From: an uncultured Fretibacterium sp. | GTDB taxonomy: Bacteria; Synergistota; Synergistia; Synergistales; Aminobacteriaceae | DNA: 33,893 nucleotides | NCBI GenBank assembly: GCA_937915755.1 | Contig: CALGGR010000318.1 | Coordinates: 1-33,893 of the forward strand | Direction: 5' to 3' | Shown: in pieces, positions 24,113 through 32,079 of the stretch | How positions within the stretch are numbered: the first letter of the stretch is position 1 | Layout of the letters: the number at the start of each line of letters is the position of its first letter | Translations under genes and position numbers: made by a program | Notes under the pieces: model-generated | The model's database searches: none | Seen by the model: the letters and a program-made list of their open reading frames with translations, nothing else | What the model was told of the DNA's origin: nothing

Positions 24113-25209
24113 TTGCCCTCGCTTTCTGCTTCAAGTATTCCATGATGAAGCCTTCTATATCGCCGTCAAGAACTGCCTGAATGTTGCCGCGCTCATAATT
24201 CGTCCTGTGGTCTTTGACGAGAGTGTAGGGGTGAAGTACGTAGCTTCGGATTTGGCTTCCCCACGTTGATTCCTTCTTCTCGCCTACAACTGATGATAAT
24301 TCTTCCTGACGTTCCTGCTCGGCAATCTCAAAGAGGCGGCTCTTGAGGACATGCATTGCCATAGCCTTGTTCATATGCTGTGAGCGCTCGTTCTGGCATG
24401 TTACGACGATTCCTGTGGGAATGTGTGTGATTCTTACGGCTGAGTCTGTCCTGTTCACGTACTGACCGCCTGCCCCTGATGCGCGGAATGTGTCAACCTT
24501 CAAATCCTCCGGCCTGATCTCAATGTCAACATCATCGCTAAATTCGGGAGATACCAGGACGCTCGCAAAACTCGTATGCCTCCTGTGTGCGCTGTCGAAC
24601 GGTGATATTCGGACCAATCTGTGAACACCCCTTTCAGCCTTGAGGAAACCATACGCATATTCTCCTTCAATCAGTATGGTAGCACTCTTGATTCCCTCGC
24701 CGTCATCTGCTGCTGCCTCTATGACTTTTGCCTTGAAGCCCTCGCGCTCGCAATACCGCAAATACATCCGCATTAACATTCCCGCCCAGTCCTGAGAGTC
24801 AAGTCCGCCCGAGCCTGAATGTATCATCAATATAGCGTTCGATGAGTCGTAGGGTTCATTCAGCAGAAGAAGGAGGCCAATCCGCTCAATCTCGCGTTTC
24901 AGTTCTGCGGAACGTTCAAGAAATTCGGCCTCAAGTTCAGTGTCATCAGTCTCGCGCAGAATCTCCTCAATCGTCGCCAAGTCATCATACTCGGATTTAA
25001 CCTTCCTCTGAGCGTCGAGCTTTGAGTTCACGCCCGATAATTCACGGAGGATTTCTTCACGGTTATCGCTGCTCCAGAAGTTTTCCTCAGAAGTTTTCTC
25101 CGTGAGGCTTTGGGACTTTGCTTCTAATCCGCCGAGGTCAAAGGCTGTCCTGCAAAGCGTATAACATTCTCTGCAGTTCTTCCAGTTCTATCTTAATGTT
25201 GGGATTCAT
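24105..25209 (-). CDS. prfB: Peptide chain release factor 2 with programmed +1 frameshift
   Basis: This factor terminates translation at UGA and UAA. Frame 0 starts at ATG 25209 and reads MNPNIKIELEELQRMLYALQDSL before a TGA at 25140-25138. After CTT (25143-25141) the ribosome slips +1 and continues DLGGLEAKSQSL to the stop at 24107-24105. Total length is about 367 residues, as in the family. The site reads CTTTGAC preceded by AGGAC, a weak Shine-Dalgarno-like stimulator. The codon-recognition tripeptide SPF (in VRISPFDSAH) and the catalytic GGQ (in ASGAGGQYVN) are intact. Autoregulation is inferred from the family: scarce RF2 favours the shift. First gene of the operon continuing to the S55 protein and tmk. 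Confidence 0.96.
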
Positions 25210-25247
25210 TCCAGCTCGTTAAAACCTTTCTTTGTGATATTGTCATA

Positions 25248-25256
25248 ATGATAGCA
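25248..25256 (-). promoter_or_regulatory. Possible extended -10 promoter for prfB
   Basis: On the minus strand TGC precedes TATCAT directly, forming an extended -10. It sits 39 nt before the prfB ATG and just downstream of the terminator of the surface-protein gene. There is no matching -35 at 17 bp, so this rests on the extended -10 alone. Confidence 0.3.
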
Positions 25257-25260
25257 CATG

Positions 25261-25293
25261 AAAAAAGCCCCGTCCTGTTATCGAACGGAGCTT
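25261..25293 (-). terminator. Intrinsic terminator of the Synerg-CTERM gene
   Basis: On the minus strand AAGCTCCGT (25293-25285) pairs with ACGGGGCTT (25273-25265) with one G-T wobble, an 11-nt loop, and six Ts following. It lies 22 nt after the surface-protein stop and separates it from prfB. This is a textbook rho-independent terminator. Confidence 0.85.
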
Positions 25294-25972
25294 GTTGTTA
25301 CCGGACTGATTGTGTTACTTCTTACGCCTCAGGAGCGCGAGACCTGCAAGAAGGATTACCGCGCTGAAACTTGTGCTGCAACCTCCGCTTGAACTTCCGA
25401 CTCCTGACTCACTGCTTGTCGTGATCACGGGGGAGTACACGTAGTTCGGCTCAAGGTAGGCCGCGACGTTTACATGACGGTTTTGCGGGACTGTGTAGAC
25501 TTCATTCCCCTCATCGTCAAGGAAGACGTAATCTCCTGCGTAGTCTTCTGCCGCGCTGACCGAAGCCCCACCGCCTGAAACACTTTTAACCCTCATCGTC
25601 ATGTCGAGGAATATCACTGTCTCTGGCTCGAGTTTATCCAGACTGACCCCGAAGACGTTGATTGCCGCCGTTGCAACCGTGATTTCAGGAAGCACAAGCG
25701 CAACTTCACGGCCCTGAGCTTCTATCGCGTTGAGCTGGCTTGACGGAATATCCGAAACTGTCCTCGCTGTTCCCCATGATGAAGCGGGAAGTTCCACGAC
25801 ACTGACATTCGGGAGGTTCAGGGCTTCGCGGATAGTGTCGATGACTTCCTCGATGCTCACAGTTGGCTGAGTATCCGTTGAAGTCTCAGAGGATAAATCT
25901 GGATTCGTCGGAGTGTAATGTGAATCGGGACTCGTCGTGGTAGACGGCACATTAGGGGTTATCGGGATAATC

Positions 25973-26241
25973 GGCACATCGGGACTCGTTGGGTTGAACG
26001 GTACATCGGGACTCGTTGGGTTGAACGGTACATCGGGACTCGTCGGATTGAACGGTACATCGGGACTCGTCGGATTGAACGGTACGTCGGGCTTGTCGGT
26101 CTGACAGGTACGTCGGGGCTAGTAGGATTGACCGGAACATCGGGACTCGTCGGTCTGACAGGCACATCGGGGCTAGTCGGATTGAATGGCACATCAGGAC
26201 TCGTCGGGTTGAACGGTACATCGGGACTCGTCGGGCTATTT
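25973..26241. repeat. Ten 27-nt tandem repeats (one of 26 nt)
   Basis: Ten head-to-tail units with consensus near GGTACATCGGGACTCGTCGG plus ATTGAAC occupy 25973-26241. On the minus strand they encode N-P-T-S-P-D-V-P-(F/V). Nine are exactly 27 nt; the unit at 26081-26106 is 26 nt, having lost one base in the CGGGACTCG core. Units fall into two subtypes (ending TTGAAC or CTGACA), showing past duplication. As a Pro-rich stalk they would hold the binding domain away from the cell surface. Confidence 0.9.
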
Positions 26242-27199
26242 GGGATATTGGGTGTACTGCCTCCGCTTGTCGCAGTCCATGTGTAAGCGTTCGAGTCATA
26301 AATGTACACGCCATTCTCTGCGTCAATTCCTGCTTCGCCCGCTGAGTTCTGCCTCTGACTTCCCGCCGTAATGTTCAGTGTTCCGCCGTTGAACGCAATC
26401 CAGCCGTTCGAGTCTATACCGTCAGCATTCGTTGAACTTACATTGAGAGTACCGCTGTTCATCGTGAAGACCGATACATAATCCTCGTTCACGTTGATGC
26501 CGTCATCAGGTGCTGAGACTGTGATAACTCCGCCGTCAATCACCATGTGCATCTCGGAATCAAGCCCCTCGCAGGTTGTTGACGTGATATTGAGTGTCCC
26601 TGTTCCCGCTGAAGCACCGCCGATTACCATTGTGCGACGTGAATGGAACGCTCCATCGAGCTTGTACATCTTCTGCTGGGCTGAGATGTTGCTTCCGATT
26701 TCAGAGGCTGAATATTTGGGCAGGTCAGTGTCGTCGTCAAGTTTCGGCGAAAGTTCGAGTATTCTGTAAGTGTTCGCGCCCGTGAAGGTGTTTGTCGTAC
26801 CGTCAGCAATCTCGACAATCGCTCCAACTTGGTAACTTCCGTCAGAGCTGACCATCTCATCGCTGAGTGTCTTCCATAGGTCATTAGCAGTGAGCGTATC
26901 CTGGTCATCGTAGCCGTTATCTTCCGCCCACTTGTAGACCTTGTAGAACACAAGCGCAGGTGCTACGTCGCAGCTCACTTCAACGCCGTTGAGGATTAAC
27001 GTTACTTGATGCTTTGCCTTTGCTCCGGCCTCAACCCATATCTGGCCATGCCACTCTCCCGAGATCCTGTACGTTCCAGGCTCAGTTATGTGGAGTACGG
27101 GGTTGTTGTAAGCGTCCGAAGCCGAGTGAGTCATCGTTGACATTGCAGCGATTGAGCTTCCCGAAGCTGCCGCAGCCATCACTGGCATTCTCGTAAAGC

Positions 27200-27330
27200 C
27201 GCCGGGAGGAGTACCGGGCATATCACCGCTTGGCATTCCGCCGCCACCAGGAATATCACCACTGGGCATTCCGCCTCCACCAGGAATATCGCCACTGGGC
27301 ATTGTTCCGCCGCCGGGAGGAGTATTGCCA
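27200..27330. repeat. Gly/Pro/Met-rich 33-nt repeats
   Basis: Units encoding M-P-S-G-D-I-P-G-G-G-G (11 residues, 33 nt) occur about two full times, followed by a diverged third (MPSGDMPGTPPGG), within the surface-protein gene on the minus strand. They form a flexible glycine-rich linker before the beta-helix region. Near-identity at the DNA level makes them another site where copy number could change. Confidence 0.75.
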
Positions 27331-27861
27331 CCCATTCCGCCCGTCTGCATTGGGAGCGTCGCGAAGATGTACTTGTCCGTGCTGTACGCCGAGCCGTACG
27401 TAGTGCCTAATGCCGCGATTGCCTCCGCGACTGCCGATGATGACGTGTCGTAGTACACTACATACTCTGTGTCCTCGTCCTTCTTGGCTGTGTTGGAGGT
27501 GTTGAAGTCCAGAGTGTTCGGAGTGTAACGGACATCACGGGCAATATAGAGGCCGTTGTTGGTTCCTCCGGCTGCCTCGATTGCTGCCTCGTATTCGTCC
27601 GAATCAAGCTCATCAGTCCCGTTGATGCCTAGCGTCCAGTATTCCGCAGGGTGCTATGGGTCAGCGTGCCAGACGTAATCGTAGCTCGGCACTGTTGAGC
27701 CTCCTGCACTCGCCGTACCGTCTGCACTCAGGACGACATCAATAACTTCGTCCGCTTGGGCAATGCCAGCCGTAACTATCATTACAACGAGCATTCCACA
27801 CAAAAACTTTTTGAACATTACAAATTTTCTCCCTTCTGTGAGTAATATCAGAATGCTCGGT

Positions 27862-27890
27862 ATGTTATCAACTTAACTTTAGGCTATCAA
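27862..27890 (-). promoter_or_regulatory. Promoter of the Synerg-CTERM gene
   Basis: On the minus strand TTGATA (27890-27885, 5/6 to consensus) and TAACAT (27867-27862, 4/6) are separated by exactly 17 bp. A start near 27855 would give a leader of about 37 nt holding the AGGGAG ribosome site. A working promoter would argue that the gene was recently functional. Confidence 0.5.
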
Positions 27891-27975
27891 TAAATTTTCT
27901 GATATACTCTATAAAAAATTTCCAAAGGAGGCAGAGCTAGATAGCAGACAAGTGATATAAAGTGTTGCGGAAAGC

Positions 27976-28036
27976 ATACTTGACAAAATATTGAAGGAGG
28001 ACTAGACTGCTACGTAATGTCAGTGTGCTGGACAGG
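27976..28036 (+). repeat. Dispersed 61-nt element, copy 1
   Basis: This stretch is 58/61 identical to 33832-33892. It contains TTGACA (27980-27985) and TAGACT (28003-28008) 17 bp apart, the spacing of a sigma-70 promoter, with GAAGGAGG inside the spacer. It can alternatively fold at CTAGACTG with CAGTGTGCTGG; the CTAG of this copy versus CCAG of copy 2 preserves pairing through a U-G wobble. Read as protein, both copies also give a common S-I-L-D-(K/R)-I-L-K-E-D stretch. Which reading is biologically right is unresolved. Confidence 0.8.
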
Positions 28037-28215
28037 AAACACCAATCCGGAGAAATCCGGCTACCTCCGGCTAGGGGGGAAGTTAAAGCCTCTGGACTGC
28101 CGTACCAACTTGAGTAGGTTCGCCGAAAGAGGGCAGGAAATGTCGCGGAAATGCGGAAAGAATGAGGAAAACTCGAAAAAGTGTACACAGCACTTTTATA
28201 TACTTTTTACGTAGC
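28009..28215 (+). ncRNA. Candidate structured RNA upstream of the Na/Pi gene
   Basis: The 410 nt between the surface-protein start and the transporter hold no convincing protein. Within 28009-28215 several helices are possible: GTGT/ACAC (28023-28042), CCGGAG/CTCCGG (28047-28070), and CTGCC/GGCAG enclosing ACC/GGT (about 28098-28137). At the end AAAAGTG (28177-28183) pairs with CACTTTT (28191-28197), followed by a T run, like a weak terminator. Together with the promoter-like boxes in copy 1 of the repeat this outlines a transcript of about 200 nt. A mobile-element end is an equally good explanation. I match it to no known RNA family. Confidence 0.35.
28177..28207 (+). terminator. Weak terminator-like hairpin before the Na/Pi gene
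   Basis: AAAAGTG and CACTTTT form a 7-bp stem around a 7-nt loop, with TTTT within and TTTTT shortly after. It ends 22 nt before the TTG start of the transporter. Low GC in the stem makes it weak; it could act as an attenuator for the downstream gene. Confidence 0.3.
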
Positions 28216-28228
28216 AGGATTCCTTACA

Positions 28229-29851
28229 TTGGACGCAAAAACTTTCTTCACAATCGCAGGAGGAGTTGCACTTTTCCTCTACGGCATTAAGCTGCTCTCC
28301 TCATCACTTCAGAACCTCGCAGGAAACAAATTACGTCAGCTCTTAGGCACCCTCACAAAAACTCCGTTGCGCGGAATAATCGTCGGGATCGTCGTTACCG
28401 TCCTCATTCAGTCCTCAGCAGGAACTACCGTAATGACCGTCTCGTTCGTCAACACCGGCCTTCTCTCACTGAAGCAGGCTCTCGGCCTCATAATGGGCGC
28501 GAACATCGGCACAACTATCACCGCACAGTTAATCGCGTTCAATATTGACGCACTGGCACTCCCGCTTCTGGCTTTCGGTGTGTTTGCTTCAATGGTATTC
28601 TCAAAGAAGCAGCTCGGTTATCTTGCAAGCGGCTTAATAGGGCTTGGTCTCGTATTTCTGGGTATGCAGTCAATGAAATCAGCCTCCCACGTAATCGCAC
28701 AGCACAGAGACTTGCTCCTGATCCTCAGCCGTAACCCCCTCACCGGTGTTCTCGCTGGTATGCTCCTGACCGCACTCATCCAATCGTCAGCGGCTACAAT
28801 CGGTCTCACCATGGCCGTAGCCTCGCAGGGCCTGATCACACTCGACGCTGCTATACCCATAATCCTAGGCGACAACATCGGCACTACACTCACCGCCATC
28901 GTCGCCTCAATGGGTGCTTCAAAACCAGCTAAACAGGCCGCTATGGGGCACGTTCTCTTCAACCTCATTGGTACGATAATATTCATATCATTCCTCCCGC
29001 TCTACAGAACCGTCGTTTCATGGACAAGCCCAGACATTGAGAGGCAGATTGCAAACGCTCACACGATATTCAACCTTTTGAACACGATAATGTTCTTCCC
29101 GTTCGTATCTCTCCTCGCAAAGCTAATCTCGAAGATTATCCCGATAAGACCCGAAGACAAGCCCGAAGATGTCATGTACCTCGACAAGAATCTCATCTCC
29201 ATATCCTCAGCTTCAGCCGTTGAAGCCGTCAAAGATGAGCTCCTTCACATGGGCAATATCGTTCAGAGAATGTTCACTCTGATACGAGAGACGTTCTTCA
29301 GCTTCGACGAGGGGAAAATGGAGGAACGTCGCAAGAAGTTCGACAGCCTCGAAGATGCCGTCAACAATATCACCCGCGCAATCTCAGAATATGCCTCCGA
29401 GATTTGGCAGAGGGGAGTAAGCGATGAGGTTTCGACGGTGTTGGGGTGCTACGTGAACGCGAGCCTTGACCTTGAGAGAATCGGCGACAGAATGGAGAAT
29501 CTCATTGAGCGTTCGGACGTTATGAATCACTACTTGTCGGAGGAAGCTGTTGAAGAGTTCCGCGACATGTACGACACAACCAATCAGGCTCTCGATGTAT
29601 CGCTCTCATCAATGCAGCATGAGGACAGCAATCAGGCATGGCAGGTAATCCGCGACATTGAGAAGAAGATTGACGGCCAGGAAAGGACGTACCGCAAGAA
29701 GCACATCGACCGCCTCAACCGCGGTGAATGCGACCCCGAAAAGGGCGTGAACTTCATCACATTGCTGTCAAATCTCGAACGCATTGGCGACCACAGCAAC
29801 AATATCGCCGGCTATACGCTGGATATTCTCGCGCTTAACTCTAAGGCATGA
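28229..29851 (+). CDS. Na+/phosphate cotransporter with PhoU domain
   Basis: This is an inner-membrane protein of about 540 residues of the NptA/YjbB family. Two inverted NaPi repeats each carry the hallmark glutamine-serine motif, VLIQSSAGTT and ALIQSSAATIGL, plus matched GANIGTTIT and GDNIGTTLT. About eight to nine hydrophobic segments lie before residue ~310. The C-terminal ~230 residues are a PhoU-like helical bundle (NLERIGDHSNNI and LDLERIGDRMENL are its two signature helices), likely a cytoplasmic regulatory domain. The best start is TTG 28229 (AGGA 9 nt upstream, family-like MDAKTFFTIAGGVALFLYG); the upstream start at 28181 would fall in the hairpin. The 3' end overlaps the PBP1C ATG by 4 nt. 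It moves phosphate, often as an exporter in bacteria. Confidence 0.9.
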   Translation: MDAKTFFTIAGGVALFLYGIKLLSSSLQNLAGNKLRQLLGTLTKTPLRGIIVGIVVTVLIQSSAGTTVMTVSFVNTGLLSLKQALGLIMGANIGTTITAQLIAFNIDALALPLLAFGVFASMVFSKKQLGYLASGLIGLGLVFLGMQSMKSASHVIAQHRDLLLILSRNPLTGVLAGMLLTALIQSSAATIGLTMAVASQGLITLDAAIPIILGDNIGTTLTAIVASMGASKPAKQAAMGHVLFNLIGTIIFISFLPLYRTVVSWTSPDIERQIANAHTIFNLLNTIMFFPFVSLLAKLISKIIPIRPEDKPEDVMYLDKNLISISSASAVEAVKDELLHMGNIVQRMFTLIRETFFSFDEGKMEERRKKFDSLEDAVNNITRAISEYASEIWQRGVSDEVSTVLGCYVNASLDLERIGDRMENLIERSDVMNHYLSEEAVEEFRDMYDTTNQALDVSLSSMQHEDSNQAWQVIRDIEKKIDGQERTYRKKHIDRLNRGECDPEKGVNFITLLSNLERIGDHSNNIAGYTLDILALNSKA

Positions 29852-32007
29852 GGAAAATATCGCTTCTGATACTGCTCATGGGAGGGCTGCTGTGGTTTTC
29901 TGTTGACGTTAGCCCCGAACGTGTAACGACGATATACAGCTCTCCGGCTTTCTATGACACAAAGGGACGTCTGTTCCATGTAAGGCTCTCACCATCATCG
30001 GAATGGCACATACCCATACCGTTGGAGGAGATGGGGAAATGGCTTCCTCTTGTGGCCGTGAATGCAGAGGACGCGAGATTTTTCCGTCATGTTGGGATTG
30101 ACGCGCTCTCACTCTTGCGGGCAATGTTTCAGGACATCTCACGCGGGAAAGTAGTATCAGGAGCATCAACTATAACCACGCAGGTAATACGCCTCTCAAT
30201 CTCCGAACGTGAAGGGCGAAAGCGAACACCCCTCACAAAATTGCGCGAGTTCATCATGGCCTTGAAGATAGAGCAGAAACTCACGAAGTCCAAAATCCTC
30301 GAATGCTATCTCAACTTGGCACCATTCGGCGGAAACATAAGGGGAGTGCAGGCCGCGAGTCTGATATATTTTGGTAAAACTGCCTCACAGATTTCACCGG
30401 GCGAGGCATGCCTGTTGATAGGAATGCTGAAAGGCCCGGCATTATACCGCCCAGACACTCGGCCAAAGTCTGCACTCAAACGTCGAAACCAGATAATCTC
30501 ACTCATGGAACGAAAGAAAGTCTTTGCACACGACGAGGCATCACGCGCAAGGCTTGAGGAATTGCCGCGAAGAAAATTCCCCCTGCCCTCACGAGCATTC
30601 CACTTCACCGAGCTTGTACTCTCGAAGAGACTCGCCGGAAAGTCAGCAAGATTTGACACAACCCTCGACATAGAAATCCAGTCGAAACTCGAGGCAGTAA
30701 TTCAGCAGGCACTCAAGGATCTTCCGTCGGGCGTTTCGATTTCAGCAGGAATATCTGACAATGAGACGGGAGGAATAATAGCTTGGTGCGGAAATGCCCT
30801 TTTCGGCTACAACTCGTCGCCGTACTCCTGGGTTGACTGCGGAAGAGCACCCCGTTCGCCCGGTTCAACGTTAAAGCCGTTCGCATACCTTCTCGCAATC
30901 GAGCAGGGAATATTGACACCTTCGACACTTTTGGCCGACACATCAGCAGCATTCTCAGGGCGCGCTCCAAGAAATTTCGACCTCACTTACAGGGGAGCAG
31001 TTACAGCAAGGACGGCTCTCCATGAATCTCTCAATGCCCCAGCGGTTAGAGTCCTGAGGAGTTCAGGAAAAGAGAGGGTTCTTTCGTTCCTTCGTGGGGC
31101 GGGCTTCAATCATCTCACTCAGTCAGCGGAATACTATGGTGATTCGCTGATTCTCGGAGGCTGTGAGGTTACATTGCTTGAGGAATTGGAGGCCTATACG
31201 TTCCTCGCGTCAATGGGGCTTCACAGGGGCTTGAAGGTATTGAAGAGTGATAACATGCCCGGTGAAAATCGTGCAAGCTCTGCAGGATGCTGGCTAGTCA
31301 GCGATATTCTGAGATATGATGACGCCTTCACGGGAGGATTGAAACTTTCGCTGAAGACTGGGACATCATACGGATTGCGTGATGCCTGGGCTTGCTCATG
31401 GAGGAAGGGCTATACCGTCTGCGTATGGACTGGAAGACCTGACGGGGCATCATGGGAGGGTCTTATAGGCGCGAGGGTTTCTGCACCTCTTGCGGTGAAA
31501 ATCCAGAGGTTATTGCCATCGTCAACATGGTACGAACGTCCAGAGGGTGTAATCTTGCGTAGAGTTTGCGCACTTTCAGGGAAACCTCCAACCGCAATGT
31601 GTCCTTCAGTAAAATTAGAGTGGGCTGTTGACGGAGTTAGCCACACATTTCCTTGCGACATTCACGGGCTAAAGTCAGCCATAAGTATGCCCAGAGAGTT
31701 CAACACTGAGACCGTGAAAAATTCAGACTTCGCAATAATATCGCCGATACCGGGCGCATCATACTTTGCCGCACCATTCGACAGTGAGCGTAGAATCCCG
31801 ATGAAAGCGGAAGGTACACGCGGAAAAATCTGGTGGTACATTGACGGCGAATACATGGGAGTCTCGGAAGGAGGAGCGACTTTCTTTCGCGGAATGAGTG
31901 ATGGTGAACATACTGTGAGTGCAGTAGATGAGAACGGGAGGACTTCGGCGGTAAAAGTGAAGGTTTACACGCCGGGAAAAAGGTCAGCGGGTGAAAAGTT
32001 ATTCTGA
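29848..32007 (+). CDS. pbpC: Penicillin-binding protein 1C (glycosyltransferase/transpeptidase)
   Basis: This is a 719-residue bifunctional peptidoglycan synthase. One membrane anchor (residues ~4-19) is followed by the GT51 domain with catalytic Glu in VNAEDARFFRHVGID and GASTITTQVIRL, KIEQKLTKSKILECYLNLAPFG and GPALYRPD. The transpeptidase has STLKPF (Ser340/Lys343), ESLN (Ser394/Asn396) and LKTGTSYG (503-509), all intact. The end carries the PBP1C-type C-terminal domain (ALSGKPPTAMCP, IISPIPGASYF). It overlaps the transporter stop by ATGA, so both are coupled. PBP1C normally pairs with an alpha2-macroglobulin gene (yfhM), not seen here. Confidence 0.93.
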   Translation: MRKISLLILLMGGLLWFSVDVSPERVTTIYSSPAFYDTKGRLFHVRLSPSSEWHIPIPLEEMGKWLPLVAVNAEDARFFRHVGIDALSLLRAMFQDISRGKVVSGASTITTQVIRLSISEREGRKRTPLTKLREFIMALKIEQKLTKSKILECYLNLAPFGGNIRGVQAASLIYFGKTASQISPGEACLLIGMLKGPALYRPDTRPKSALKRRNQIISLMERKKVFAHDEASRARLEELPRRKFPLPSRAFHFTELVLSKRLAGKSARFDTTLDIEIQSKLEAVIQQALKDLPSGVSISAGISDNETGGIIAWCGNALFGYNSSPYSWVDCGRAPRSPGSTLKPFAYLLAIEQGILTPSTLLADTSAAFSGRAPRNFDLTYRGAVTARTALHESLNAPAVRVLRSSGKERVLSFLRGAGFNHLTQSAEYYGDSLILGGCEVTLLEELEAYTFLASMGLHRGLKVLKSDNMPGENRASSAGCWLVSDILRYDDAFTGGLKLSLKTGTSYGLRDAWACSWRKGYTVCVWTGRPDGASWEGLIGARVSAPLAVKIQRLLPSSTWYERPEGVILRRVCALSGKPPTAMCPSVKLEWAVDGVSHTFPCDIHGLKSAISMPREFNTETVKNSDFAIISPIPGASYFAAPFDSERRIPMKAEGTRGKIWWYIDGEYMGVSEGGATFFRGMSDGEHTVSAVDENGRTSAVKVKVYTPGKRSAGEKLF

Positions 32008-32023
32008 CCCAGAAGCTGTGTAA

Positions 32024-32029
32024 TATAAT
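32024..32029 (+). promoter_or_regulatory. -10 box of the RNase J promoter
   Basis: A perfect TATAAT lies 51 nt before the RNase J ATG, in the 72-nt gap after pbpC. The sequence 17 bp upstream (ATTCTG) matches the -35 consensus poorly, so an activator or alternative spacing may be needed. Confidence 0.45.
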
Positions 32030-32079
32030 ATTGCTAACACCAAGAATGCAACAAAATTCACAGCAAAGGAAGGCAATTA

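Larger units (their letters stand above)
25315..27818 (-). pseudogene. Synerg-CTERM carbohydrate-binding surface protein, broken frame
   Basis: This would be a secreted protein of about 834 residues. The signal peptide MFKKFLCGMLVVMIVTAGIAQA begins at ATG 27818 with AGGGAG upstream. Codon 55 is TAG (27656-27654) and the frame then continues (HPAEYWTLGING). Next come a Gly/Pro/Met-rich repeat and a beta-helix region typical of the Cthe_2159/DUF4353 carbohydrate-binding family (VLHITEPGTYRISGEWHGQI, SEMHMVIDGGVITVSAPDDG, NADGIDSNGWIAFNGG). A stalk of nonapeptide repeats N-P-T-S-P-D-V-P-F/V follows; one unit has lost a base, shifting the frame at about 26092. The C-terminal part restores a globular region and ends in a Synerg-CTERM-like tail: Ser/Gly, Cys, hydrophobic helix, RRKK. 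The neighbours use TAG as a normal stop. It is either a decaying gene, a phase-variable one, or a sequence error; the downstream frame alone (25315-25977) has no signal peptide. Confidence 0.8.

Noticed and set aside
25973..26241. CRISPR array
   Set aside because: Units are contiguous without spacers, lie in a coding frame and encode a regular nonapeptide.
25952..26326. Separate 124-aa Arg-rich gene on the minus strand
   Set aside because: It is the tandem repeat read in the wrong frame (R-V-P-M-Y-R-S periodicity), with no ribosome site of its own.
27654..27656. Genome-wide recoding of TAG
   Set aside because: Several intact genes in the window end in TAG at the expected length, including the binding protein, cdaR and RNase J.
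28017..28214. 65-aa protein in the intergenic region
   Set aside because: It spans several strong hairpins and the terminator-like stem, has unusual composition and no recognised motif. A TnpB tail was considered but not supported well enough.
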